A DNA stretch of 64,000 bases from positions 186,001 through 250,000 of the forward strand of contig NC_012883.1 in the NCBI RefSeq assembly GCF_000022545.1, written 5' to 3'. Positions 53,210-63,011 of the stretch are shown here, one piece after another; position 1 is the stretch's first letter, and each line of letters opens with the position of its first letter. Source of the DNA: Thermococcus sibiricus MM 739. GTDB lineage: Archaea; Methanobacteriota_B; Thermococci; Thermococcales; Thermococcaceae. The translations under genes were made by a program, and so were the position numbers. The notes under the pieces were generated by a model that was not told the origin of the DNA, did no database searches, and worked only from the letters and a program-made list of their open reading frames with translations.

Positions 53210-54923
53210 CTTCTATATACATTTCTCTTATTGCTCGATAATAGGCTTTATAGATGTCTCTCTTTGTTACAACTCCAATGAGTCTTTTGCTCTCAGGACT
53301 TTCAACAATAGGAAGAAGATTTTGATCGTATTTCATCAATTTTTCAAATGCATCATGGGCAGTTTCAGTTGGATATCCAAGAGCATATTCCTTACGAAGG
53401 AATCTTCCAACAGGTAGGGCTTTTATTCTTTGAGAACGATTTAAAAAGTCTTTTACACCAACAACACCCAATACTTCCATATTCTCATCAACTACTGGAA
53501 AACAATCGTGGCCGGTTTTTCCAACCATCTCTTCAACGTAATTTAAGGTATTCCACTTGTATACAAACACGGGATTTATTGTCATAATTTCTTTTACTGG
53601 GATAGTTTCTAAGACAACTGGACGACCAGTCTTTATGTGGATACCCTTCCGCTCAAGCTTTAGAGTATATACAGAGGAACCTTTTAGGATGAATCTTGCT
53701 GTTAAAAAGCTCGTCGTTGCTGAGGTTATTACTCCCGGGAGGAGGGTGTATCCCTTTGTGATCTCTGCCACCATGAGTATTTGGTTTATAGGGGCCTGAA
53801 TCAGGCCACTAAAGAATGCTGCCATTCCAGCTAAAGCATAAACAGCTGGATTGATACCAATGTTTGGGAAAAGGAGATTTAGGATAGTTCCATATGCGGT
53901 TCCAAGTAATGCACCAATGTAAAGACTTGGAGCAAATATACCTCCACTATGTCCAGAAGAAATCATTATGGATGTTGCTAGCATTTTTCCAATTCCAAGA
54001 AGAATAAGTAGGGTAAGTGGTAATAACCCGGCAATAGCAAGCTCCATTCCTTCATAACCAACACCTAGTATCCCATAATTGGGAAAGAACATTCCAATGA
54101 AACCAACACTTAATCCTCCAAGGAGGAGTTTTATCCATAAGGGTGTTTTCACATTTTCAAATATATCGGTAAGCCAAAATAGGAACTTTGCCCAATAAGC
54201 AGCTAGGATTCCAAATATTAAGCCCATAAAGAACAGAAAGAGGAGTTCAATATGTGCATGGACAATTTGAAGGGGGATATTGACTTCAAAAGCTTCTCCC
54301 AAAAGCAAAAGGGTTACAGTATTCCCAATTACAGCTGAGAGAAATATTGGAACTAGATTTATTGAAAAGATTCCCATATAAACGACTTCAAGAGCAAAAA
54401 TTGCTCCAGCAAAGGGTGTGTTGAATGTTCCTGCTATTCCAGCAGCTAATCCACAAGTAGTTAGAAGTTTCTTCATTTCTGGAGAGAGATTAAAGTACTG
54501 GGATAGTTCTGAAGCTAGAGAAGCTCCAATAAAACCGATGGGCCCTTCCCTTCCAACGCTTCCTCCACTTCCAATGGTGATTGAAGTTGCCAATGTTTTC
54601 AAAAGTGCTAGAATTCCTTTTATCTCACCTTTTTTGAATATTACGGCCTCTATAACTTCTGGTATCCCGTTTCCCTTTAATTCTGGATATTTTTTAATTA
54701 TCGGGGCCACCATGATACTTCCTATTGCTGGGAGGAGAATGTATCCAAGGTTATATCCGTTGTAATATATCGATATATGGGGTAGTAAAACTTCAAAAAA
54801 TAATCCCCTCATGAGAGAAATTAGTTTTCTAAAGATGACTGCCCCGAATCCTCCTACTATTCCAATAATAAGGGAAAGCAGAAGAACTGTTGTCCACTTT
54901 TTTATGTATTCCCCTACTTTCAT
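53205..54923 (-). CDS. ClC chloride channel/exchanger with CBS pair
   Basis: The 572-residue membrane protein has the ClC selectivity motifs GNGIPEVIEAV, GSVGREGPIGF (with gating Glu) and GGIFAPSLYIGALLG. About 130 C-terminal residues form two CBS domains, likely sensing adenine nucleotides. It should move chloride, perhaps coupled to protons. ATG 54923 lacks a good ribosome-binding site, and a TATA box (TTATAATA, minus strand near 54950) lies about 28 bp upstream, so the mRNA may be leaderless. An inverted repeat sits between. Confidence 0.93.
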   Translation of the reverse strand: MKVGEYIKKWTTVLLLSLIIGIVGGFGAVIFRKLISLMRGLFFEVLLPHISIYYNGYNLGYILLPAIGSIMVAPIIKKYPELKGNGIPEVIEAVIFKKGEIKGILALLKTLATSITIGSGGSVGREGPIGFIGASLASELSQYFNLSPEMKKLLTTCGLAAGIAGTFNTPFAGAIFALEVVYMGIFSINLVPIFLSAVIGNTVTLLLLGEAFEVNIPLQIVHAHIELLFLFFMGLIFGILAAYWAKFLFWLTDIFENVKTPLWIKLLLGGLSVGFIGMFFPNYGILGVGYEGMELAIAGLLPLTLLILLGIGKMLATSIMISSGHSGGIFAPSLYIGALLGTAYGTILNLLFPNIGINPAVYALAGMAAFFSGLIQAPINQILMVAEITKGYTLLPGVITSATTSFLTARFILKGSSVYTLKLERKGIHIKTGRPVVLETIPVKEIMTINPVFVYKWNTLNYVEEMVGKTGHDCFPVVDENMEVLGVVGVKDFLNRSQRIKALPVGRFLRKEYALGYPTETAHDAFEKLMKYDQNLLPIVESPESKRLIGVVTKRDIYKAYYRAIREMYIED

Positions 54924-54924
54924 C

Positions 54925-54946
54925 AACTTCGAGTAGGCTTGAAGTT
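54925..54946. promoter_or_regulatory. Inverted repeat between TATA and start of clc gene
   Basis: AACTTC (54925-54930) and GAAGTT (54941-54946) with a 10-base spacer sit exactly where transcription would start. This is a plausible repressor site. Confidence 0.35.
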
Positions 54947-55006
54947 ATTATAAATGTTAAAGAAACCAAAGGTGAATATATTAAGGTTAAAAAGGATCAC
55001 AAAAGA

Positions 55007-56380
55007 TCAAGCTTTCAATACTTCATCCAGCAGTTTTAAACCTATATTAAGGTACTCTTTGGCCCTTTTCTCGCTTTTTGCCTCTGCGAAGATTCTTATT
55101 ATTGGTTCAGTTCCACTCGCTCTTATAAGAACCCATCCATCTTCAAAGAGAATCTTTGTCCCATCCGTTGTGTCGATTTTTAATCCCTCTTTCTCCGCGA
55201 TCTCTGCCACTTTTGCCACTATTGCTTTTCTATCACCTTCTATGTGCTTCTTGGTCTTTACTTGGTAGAATTTTGGAAGTTCTTCTATGAGTTCGCTGAA
55301 TTTCTTTCCTCTTTTTGCAAAGATCTCGACTATTTTTGCGACTGTCATGGCACCATCTCTACCTAAGACGTGGTCTGGGAAAATAACTCCTCCGTTTTCT
55401 TCTCCTCCTACAAGTCCATTGTGTTCAAGCAAAGCTCTGGAAACTATCAAGTCTCCTACTTTCGTTTTCAGAACTTTCCCTCCATACATCTTGGCAAGCT
55501 CATCAATTATATGGGATGTCGCTATTGTAGTTACAACCAATCCTCCTTTGTTTTCTTCTAGCATTGCCTTTACTACAAGAGCGAAAGTCTTGTCACCCTG
55601 TATAAAATTTCCATTTTCGTCTATGAATACTGATCTATCGGCATCACCATCTTGGGCAACTCCAAAATCAGCTTTAAGGCTTTTGACTATTTTCATAAAA
55701 CCTTGTAAGTTTTCTTCATTTGGTTCTGGGTTTCTTGCGGGGAAGTGACCATCTGGTTGAGCATTTACGCTGACTACTTTGCATCCGAGCTCCCTTAAAA
55801 GGTATGGTAACACTAATGAGCCAGCACCATTTGAAGTGTCCACAACAACAAAGGGGTTTCTTTTCTTTATTGCTTCAACATCTACCTTAGCCTTTATCGT
55901 GTCTATGTAGGGCCTTATTATATCTCTCTCCACCAACTGGCCTATCTCGTTCCATTTTGCTTTATAAAATTCTTTTTTGAAGAAAAGCTCCTCAACAATG
56001 GCTTCTCTTTCCTTTTTGAGACCAAGACCATTTGGTTCAAGGAGTTTTATTCCATTGTATTCTGGGGGGTTATGGGATGCTGTTATCACGGCCCCCCCAT
56101 CAGTCCCAAAATATTTGCACGCGAACTGGATGGCTGGGGTTGGGGCCACCTCGACATCTATTACATTGACTCCAACACTTAAAAGACCGCTTATCAATGC
56201 ATTTTTTAACATTTCTCCGCTAACTCTTGTATCCCTACCTATAACCACCCAGAGCTCTTTGTCTGGCTGCTCTCTTTTAAGCAGTGTTCCAAAGGCCATT
56301 CCTATTTTAAGTGCAAATTCAGGAGTTATCTTTTCGTTTGCAATCCCTCTAACACCAAATGTTCCGAATATTCTGCCCAT
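55007..56380 (-). CDS. Phosphomannomutase/phosphoglucomutase family
   Basis: The 457-residue alpha-D-phosphohexomutase has the phosphoserine loop TASHNPPEYNG, metal loop DGDADRS, sugar loop GGEENGG and phosphate loop RASGTEPIIR. In this operon it converts mannose 6-phosphate to mannose 1-phosphate for GDP-mannose. Some archaeal homologs act on glucosamine or glucose phosphate. ATG 56380 has GGGGTGAGAAA before it. It is last in the mannosylglycerate operon, 63 bp after manC. Confidence 0.92.
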   Translation of the reverse strand: MGRIFGTFGVRGIANEKITPEFALKIGMAFGTLLKREQPDKELWVVIGRDTRVSGEMLKNALISGLLSVGVNVIDVEVAPTPAIQFACKYFGTDGGAVITASHNPPEYNGIKLLEPNGLGLKKEREAIVEELFFKKEFYKAKWNEIGQLVERDIIRPYIDTIKAKVDVEAIKKRNPFVVVDTSNGAGSLVLPYLLRELGCKVVSVNAQPDGHFPARNPEPNEENLQGFMKIVKSLKADFGVAQDGDADRSVFIDENGNFIQGDKTFALVVKAMLEENKGGLVVTTIATSHIIDELAKMYGGKVLKTKVGDLIVSRALLEHNGLVGGEENGGVIFPDHVLGRDGAMTVAKIVEIFAKRGKKFSELIEELPKFYQVKTKKHIEGDRKAIVAKVAEIAEKEGLKIDTTDGTKILFEDGWVLIRASGTEPIIRIFAEAKSEKRAKEYLNIGLKLLDEVLKA

Positions 56381-56443
56381 TTTCTCACCCCGTATAAGCA
56401 CTTTTATTGGCTCCGAGATAATTGCCTATCGGTTTTTCCATTT

Positions 56444-57826
56444 TTAATCTCTCCCAAAGTCATCTTGGAAACGTTCAATGTCGTCTTCTCCTAAATATTC
56501 ACCTATCTGAGTTTCTATGACTTCGAGAGTTACTTTTCCTGGATTTTCAAGTCTGTGGATGACTCCTGCTGGAATAAACGTACTCTCCCCAGGCCTTAAA
56601 AGAAGTTCTTTATCTCCAATTTTTACCTTTGCAGTACCCCTAACTACAACCCAATGTTCGGAGCGGTGGTAATGTCTTTGCACAGAAAGCCTCATGCCGG
56701 GAAGTACCGTTAAGCGTTTTATCTTGTATCTTTCCCCTTCTTCTAGTACTGTATAGGATCCCCAAGGCCGATAGGCAGTTCTGTGGACTAATGCTCTTTC
56801 ATCATGTTTTTCAATTAATTTTTTGTAAACTTCTTTGACCTTTTGAGTTTCACCTTTTTTAGCTACAAGAAGTGCATCTCCGGTATCTATTATTACTAAA
56901 TCTTCTACACCAACTGTAGCTGTTAATCTTTCTGTTATTACCAAATTATTTTTTGAGTCAATGTTTATGTGATCTCCTTTAAATCCGCTTATTCGGATGG
57001 CGTTTCCACTCTCATCTTTTTCAAAGGCCTCATAAAGGGCATCAAAGCTTCCTAAATCATTCCAATATATGTTTAAGGGTACTATTGCCGCTTTATCTGT
57101 TTTTTCCATCACGCCATAATCTACAGAGACTTCAGGAACTTTTTCATAGGCTTTTTCTACGTCTTCTGCTTCTTCAAATGCCTGATAAACCTCAGGGTTC
57201 ACTCGTTTTACTTCCTCAATAAAAAGTCTACTGTCAAATAAAAACATTCCACTGTTCCAATAATACCCGTTTTCTACGTATCTCTTTGCAGTTTCGTAAT
57301 CTGGTTTTTCTTTAAATTCATCTACCTTATAACCACCTTCAAGCCTCTCTCCAGGTTTTATGTATCCGTATCCTGTGTGAGGCCTCGTAGGTTTAATCCC
57401 AAACGTGATAAAATAATTGGTAGCAAGTTTTTTAGCCTTTTCAAAAGCTTTTATGTAGTCTTCGTTAACTTTTATGAGATGATCAGAGGGCAAAACTGCG
57501 ACTTTTGATTTTCCATAGTTCTCCTCTATAATTTTCATTCCCCAGTAAATAGCAGGTAACGTGTTTTTCCCCACTGGTTCTAGAAGGATGTTCTCCTTGG
57601 GGACATCTATGCCAAGTTCATTTAAATCATCTAGAACTCTAAAATTGTACTCCCTGTTTGTAACGATGAATATCTCTTTGGGGTTTGAAAACTTTAGTGC
57701 CCTCTCCATTGTTTTTTGAAAAAGTGAAGTATTGTCAAAAATTCTTATGAATTGTTTTGGCATTAATTTTCTACTCAATGGCCAGAGACGAGTACCTTTT
57801 CCTCCAGCGAGGATTAGGGTTTTCAT
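56444..57826 (-). CDS. manC: Mannose-1-phosphate guanylyltransferase/mannose-6-phosphate isomerase
   Basis: The 460-residue bifunctional enzyme has the nucleotidyltransferase start LAGGKGTRLWPLSRKLMPKQF, GYGYIKPG and ENGYYWNSGMFLF. Its C-terminal cupin isomerase domain has RPWGSYTVLEEGE, RLSVQRHYHRSEHWVVVRG and FIPAGVIHRLENP. It isomerises fructose 6-phosphate to mannose 6-phosphate and makes GDP-mannose. It overlaps mpgP by 4 bp in an operon conserved in Pyrococcus. Confidence 0.94.
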   Translation of the reverse strand: MKTLILAGGKGTRLWPLSRKLMPKQFIRIFDNTSLFQKTMERALKFSNPKEIFIVTNREYNFRVLDDLNELGIDVPKENILLEPVGKNTLPAIYWGMKIIEENYGKSKVAVLPSDHLIKVNEDYIKAFEKAKKLATNYFITFGIKPTRPHTGYGYIKPGERLEGGYKVDEFKEKPDYETAKRYVENGYYWNSGMFLFDSRLFIEEVKRVNPEVYQAFEEAEDVEKAYEKVPEVSVDYGVMEKTDKAAIVPLNIYWNDLGSFDALYEAFEKDESGNAIRISGFKGDHINIDSKNNLVITERLTATVGVEDLVIIDTGDALLVAKKGETQKVKEVYKKLIEKHDERALVHRTAYRPWGSYTVLEEGERYKIKRLTVLPGMRLSVQRHYHRSEHWVVVRGTAKVKIGDKELLLRPGESTFIPAGVIHRLENPGKVTLEVIETQIGEYLGEDDIERFQDDFGRD

Positions 57827-58554
57827 CTTATCACCTCTATTAATTCACTTATTTTCTTTATATTTTTAGCTCTATTATAAGAGAGCCCAATTGCAAAAGG
57901 ATTATCAACAACTTCTAACATAGGAATATCGTTTTCTCCATCTCCTACGGCGTAACTTTCGACCTTTTCTAGTTTAGAGTACAAATTCAGGAGAACTCTA
58001 GTCGCTTTTCCTTTATCTGTGGGCCCCGTTACAGTGTAAAATCGGCTTCCCTTTGAGACTTTAAGGCCATTTTTCTTAAGTTTTTCTTCGAATCCGGATT
58101 TGTTCCACTTAAATAGAGTTTCTGAGTATTCTCGTTGTGTAGCCAGTTTTGCAAGACGTCTTGGAAGGTCTGTGAATCTCACGATTTCCTCGATGCTTGA
58201 GTTTCCATAGTATTTCAAACCAAATTCGGTGCTTATTTTATCAAGAATCCTTTTTATAATTTCATACGGTGTTCCAAGTTCAATGATCTTGTAATCCTGT
58301 GTTCCCCGAGTGAAAGGAAATTCGAAAGGAAAATAATTTTTTGGAATGTAAACAGCACTTCCATTTTCAACAATGAAGGGGTCCTTTACTTCCAGAGTGC
58401 TTCGGTAGTATTCTTGCTCAAGTCTTGTTTTTGAGGAGTTAAAGATTATTTTGAACCCTCTTTCTTTTAGAAAATTCACTGTCTCTTTTGCAGGTTCTGG
58501 GGAATAATCATCTCCAATCAGTGTCTTGTCTAGGTCGAGGAAAATAACTTTCAT
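57823..58554 (-). CDS. mpgP: Mannosyl-3-phosphoglycerate phosphatase
   Basis: The 243-residue HAD hydrolase (Cof/MPGP type) has [19 protein letters not shown] at its N-terminus, FNSSKTR, a cap domain, and [20 protein letters not shown]. It removes phosphate from mannosyl-3-phosphoglycerate to give mannosylglycerate. It overlaps mpgS by 4 bp and manC by 4 bp. Confidence 0.94.
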   Translation of the reverse strand: MKVIFLDLDKTLIGDDYSPEPAKETVNFLKERGFKIIFNSSKTRLEQEYYRSTLEVKDPFIVENGSAVYIPKNYFPFEFPFTRGTQDYKIIELGTPYEIIKRILDKISTEFGLKYYGNSSIEEIVRFTDLPRRLAKLATQREYSETLFKWNKSGFEEKLKKNGLKVSKGSRFYTVTGPTDKGKATRVLLNLYSKLEKVESYAVGDGENDIPMLEVVDNPFAIGLSYNRAKNIKKISELIEVIR

Positions 58555-59735
58555 AAATCAAACCTCATTAGAGTCTCTTGATGGGTCTCTAATGTTTTCA
58601 TCCACTTCTTGATGTCTATGTCTTTTATGGGTTTCATAACCATTGGTTTTGGTGGCTCTTCATTCTCTTTTATTATTCCATGCATTCTGAGGTCTTCAAG
58701 AATGCTATTTTTCAACCTTTTTGAGGTAAGTTTTGAGTGGTATATGGTGGTTAGTGAAAGCAAAGCCATTTCTTTTACATGTTCTTGGCCTTTGTCTTCA
58801 TGGAAATGTGGATTTAGAGTTTCTAGTTGGAAGATCTCTATTCCTTGATCGAAGACATCTTGAGCCTCCTCTGCGTTTTCCCACGTACCGAAACGTTCCA
58901 AGAGGTAAACTATTTCATAAGGTTCTATTGAATACCCGGTTGAGAAAGGTAGAATTTCTGCAAGTTTCATTGTCATGGCATGTTCTCCTGCATTTCCGGT
59001 TACCATTATATTGGTTTCAAACGTGGTTTTTTCACTTATGAGTTGATTAAGGTAGCGGTTAGTTATTTCGCTTACTCGCCCCCACTTTTTAAAGTACAGC
59101 GTTCCTTTACTAACTTTTGGTTTATGCCTCCAGTGGAGTCTGACCATAGTATATTCGCTTTCACTCATAAGGAATCCAGCTGCATAATCTTTTACATACT
59201 CATTAACGGCTCCAGGGATATAATTATCAGCATCAACAAATCCAACGTATTTTGCTCCTATGGCTTTTGCAAGTAATATTCCCACAATCATTCCTTCGCC
59301 CTTTCCACTTCTCACGAGACCTTTTTCATCCAGAATATCGTTGTATCCAGCTTCTTTAAACGCTTCTGCTAATCCGGGGTCTTTTTGATGAATCATAATA
59401 ACTTTGGAATGTGTTAGATTACAGAAGTGTTTTACCAGATCAACTTCTTGTTTAAATCTGTTGGGCCCTTTTCGTTTGCTATTCGAAACAATTATAATTG
59501 GTGATTTGTGAGGGATAGCTTTGAGGACACCATCCACTAAATGAAGTTTTTCATTTTTCATAGGGACTACTGTTGTCATCTCTCCGATTGTTTTGTAAAT
59601 ATCCTCTCTTGGGATATTCTGTACTGTGAACATCGGGACATCTTCAGTTTCAGTATCCATTTTGATGACTTTCTGCAGTTCATAAATTTTTACAGCTCCA
59701 AAGATTTCCTTATAAACAGGAGCTTCTAAGAGCAT
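58551..59735 (-). CDS. mpgS: Mannosyl-3-phosphoglycerate synthase
   Basis: The 394-residue GT55 glycosyltransferase transfers mannose from GDP-mannose to 3-phosphoglycerate. It has [54 protein letters not shown] (metal-binding DADN) and [13 protein letters not shown]. The start follows GGAGGTGGTAAT. It heads the operon mpgS-mpgP-manC-pmm, which makes the heat and salt protectant mannosylglycerate. Confidence 0.95.
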   Translation of the reverse strand: MLLEAPVYKEIFGAVKIYELQKVIKMDTETEDVPMFTVQNIPREDIYKTIGEMTTVVPMKNEKLHLVDGVLKAIPHKSPIIIVSNSKRKGPNRFKQEVDLVKHFCNLTHSKVIMIHQKDPGLAEAFKEAGYNDILDEKGLVRSGKGEGMIVGILLAKAIGAKYVGFVDADNYIPGAVNEYVKDYAAGFLMSESEYTMVRLHWRHKPKVSKGTLYFKKWGRVSEITNRYLNQLISEKTTFETNIMVTGNAGEHAMTMKLAEILPFSTGYSIEPYEIVYLLERFGTWENAEEAQDVFDQGIEIFQLETLNPHFHEDKGQEHVKEMALLSLTTIYHSKLTSKRLKNSILEDLRMHGIIKENEEPPKPMVMKPIKDIDIKKWMKTLETHQETLMRFDL

Positions 59736-59805
59736 ATTACCACCTCCAAAGTGAGTAAAGCAGGTAGAAAGATCAAAACATCTGCTTAATACTTCTTATA
59801 TTTCT

Positions 59806-59820
59806 CCATATATAACTTTT
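59806..59820 (-). promoter_or_regulatory. TATA box of the mannosylglycerate operon
   Basis: AAAAGTTATATATGG on the minus strand lies 71-85 bp before mpgS, leaving a leader of about 45 bases. It separates the operon from glucokinase upstream. Confidence 0.55.
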
Positions 59821-59846
59821 ACCCTAAGTTAGAAAAATAGAGAGGG

Positions 59847-61253
<1,407 letters not shown>

Positions 61254-61254
61254 T

Positions 61255-61271
61255 TATCACCTTCAGTGTTA
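61255..61271 (-). promoter_or_regulatory. Thermococcales glycolytic motif before glucokinase
   Basis: TATCAC-CTTCA-GTGTTA matches TATCAC-N5-GTGATA with one mismatch. It sits 5-21 bp before the start, downstream of the presumed TATA region, the arrangement through which Tgr/TrmBL1 represses glycolytic genes. Confidence 0.5.
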
Positions 61272-61337
61272 GTATGCATTCAAAATTAATAAACATTAGC
61301 TAAGATAAACTTCAAAAGCTTTTACCTTAAACTATGG

Positions 61338-62204
61338 ATGATGATAATCAAAGGGATTGGATTGGACTCTTCATCAAAAATTGCTTTTCAAAGCCATGCC
61401 CACAGCGATCATTTTGTTAGTGCTGATATTATAATCTCAACAAGGCCTACAAAGTTCCTCAGCCACCTCAAGAAAGCCGGGTTTTACAAAACCTACAGTT
61501 TTGAGCGGAGTTTTTACGTTGGTGACTACAAGGCAAAACTTTATCCTGCGGGCCATATGCTGGGTTCTGCCCAGCTCTATATTAAGTTTGATGAATTTTC
61601 ACTCCTTTACACTGGAGATGTGAAGTGGTTCAAACTTAGAACAGCTGAAAAGAGTGAATTCAGAAAAGCAGATGTCTTGATTATTGAAGCCACCTATGGA
61701 CTTCCCATGTATAACTTTCCGACTCCAAAAGAGGCAGAGAAGAAGCTTATAGCTTTTGTAGAGGAAGTTTTAGATAGAAAAAAAGTTCCAACTTTATACG
61801 CAAATCAAATGGGGAAGGCTCAAGAACTACTTAAAATTCTGGATATTCATGGTTATTCTGCCAGAGTTTCAAACGGCATACGGAAAGTTGCTAAAGTGTA
61901 TGAAAAATTTGGTGTGAAATTCAACAATATTGAAGAAGATGGTGAGGTTGTAGTAAGAGGATTTAAAACCAAAAAACCATTCGATGCGATCCATCCCTCG
62001 GAACTGTTTGTATCCGGATTTGGCAATTTAAAATTAAGCAACCATGCAGACTTTTGGGAGCTTGTAAAGATAATTGAAAAAGTGAGCCCTGAAAAAATCT
62101 ACACTCGATATGGTCATGCTAGGGAATTTGCCCAAATTTTAGGAGGTCTTGGATATGATGCCCGGCCTTTAGAAGAAGTTTTATTTTTTGGTGAATTGAT
62201 TTAA
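61338..62204 (+). CDS. MBL-fold exonuclease-like protein
   Basis: The 288-residue protein has SHAHSDHFVS, PAGHMLGSAQ, YTGDVKWFK, EATYGLP and a late SNHADFWEL and YGHAREFAQ, the order found in RNA/DNA-processing MBL proteins (beta-CASP relatives, COG1236). It is too short for a complete beta-CASP domain, so activity is uncertain. Two in-frame ATG codons (61338, 61341) without a good ribosome-binding site suggest a leaderless mRNA. It is divergent from glucokinase and convergent with gcvH. Confidence 0.85.
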   Translation: MMIIKGIGLDSSSKIAFQSHAHSDHFVSADIIISTRPTKFLSHLKKAGFYKTYSFERSFYVGDYKAKLYPAGHMLGSAQLYIKFDEFSLLYTGDVKWFKLRTAEKSEFRKADVLIIEATYGLPMYNFPTPKEAEKKLIAFVEEVLDRKKVPTLYANQMGKAQELLKILDIHGYSARVSNGIRKVAKVYEKFGVKFNNIEEDGEVVVRGFKTKKPFDAIHPSELFVSGFGNLKLSNHADFWELVKIIEKVSPEKIYTRYGHAREFAQILGGLGYDARPLEEVLFFGELI

Positions 62205-62215
62205 AGAGAAGAAAA

Positions 62216-62620
62216 TCAGAGGGATTCTAAATACTCGGCGTACTTTTCGGCAGTCATGAGATCTTTTAATTCCTCCTCAAGATTGCTTGGTTTTATTTTG
62301 GCAATCCATGCATCATAAGGATCTTCGTTGATCTTTTCTGGAGCTTCTTCGAGTTCTTCATTAACTTCAATGACTTCACCACTTACTGGAGCATAGACCT
62401 CACTTACAGCTTTTACGCTCTCTACTTCACAGAGAACGTCACCCTTTGACACTTCTTTTCCGACTTCTGGGAGTTCAACATAAGCCAAGTCTCCAAGTTC
62501 CTTTTGGGCATAGTCACTTATTCCTACCAAAACTGTTCCATCTTCCATAATTTGGGCCCATTCATGGTCCTTAGTGTAGTAGAGCCCTTCTTTAACTTTA
62601 GATTCTCCGGCCTCAATCAT
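62216..62620 (-). CDS. gcvH: Glycine cleavage system H protein
   Basis: The 134-residue lipoyl carrier shuttles the aminomethyl group in glycine cleavage. The lipoylated lysine is in EVESVKAVSEVYAP, preceded by YYTKDHEWAQ and followed by NEDPYDAWIAKIKP. ATG 62620 has GGTGATTGTT upstream; the TATA-like ATTTAAATG lies about 38 bp further. No gcvT, P or L gene is nearby. Immediately upstream lies a transposon relic. Confidence 0.95.
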   Translation of the reverse strand: MIEAGESKVKEGLYYTKDHEWAQIMEDGTVLVGISDYAQKELGDLAYVELPEVGKEVSKGDVLCEVESVKAVSEVYAPVSGEVIEVNEELEEAPEKINEDPYDAWIAKIKPSNLEEELKDLMTAEKYAEYLESL

Positions 62621-62679
62621 AACAATCACCATGACATTTTATAGCTGAGAAACATTTAAATCTTTCTCTATCAAGAAAA

Positions 62680-62826
62680 GTTTCAATAGGAACCCTTATT
62701 AATGCTGATTTGAATGGTGCTTTTAATATTTTGAGGAAATTGGTCGGCAATTTCCCCATTAGTGTGATAGTCAGTAGTGGTAGCATGACCCGGCCAGTAA
62801 GGCGAGACTTTCAAAAAGAAAGGTAG
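62680..62826 (+). pseudogene. TnpB 3' relic (IS200/IS605 family)
   Basis: The frame ending at TAG 62824-62826 reads LINADLNGAFNILRK, the conserved C-terminal region of TnpB that carries the last RuvC aspartate, then a tail with RPVRR as in archaeal TnpB proteins. Everything upstream of it, including the zinc ribbon and main catalytic domain, is missing. The 358-bp stretch 62633-62991 holds only this relic and the MarR fragment. Confidence 0.7.
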
Positions 62827-63011
62827 AAAGTATTTCATCAAGATCGCTGGGGGGATGGATAGAATTAAAAGATGAAATTAATTATTTAGACAAAGACATG
62901 GAAGTAATCATATTTCAGAATTTCTCTGAGGAAGAGAAAATAAGTTTCCAAAGCTACTTCAAAAAATTTTCCAAAATCTGGGGGATAGAGGATGAGTCAA
63001 AAAGTTACTAA
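62784..63011 (+). pseudogene. Possible 3' fragment of a MarR-like regulator
   Basis: An open frame of 75 codons without a proper start reads KRKVESISSRSLGGWIELKD then FQNFSEEEKISFQSYFKKFSKIW. The last segment resembles the C-terminal dimerisation helices of MarR proteins (SEEE..F...L.KF). The DNA-binding half is absent. It overlaps the start of the MATE exporter by 20 bp, as regulator-exporter pairs often do, and lies directly behind the TnpB relic, so insertion may have removed its 5' half. Confidence 0.45.

Noticed and set aside
53166-53417. Plus-strand reading frame over the end of the ClC gene
   Set aside because: It lies antisense to the conserved CBS domain and has no protein features. 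Only its first 43 bp are of interest, as a possible transposon end.
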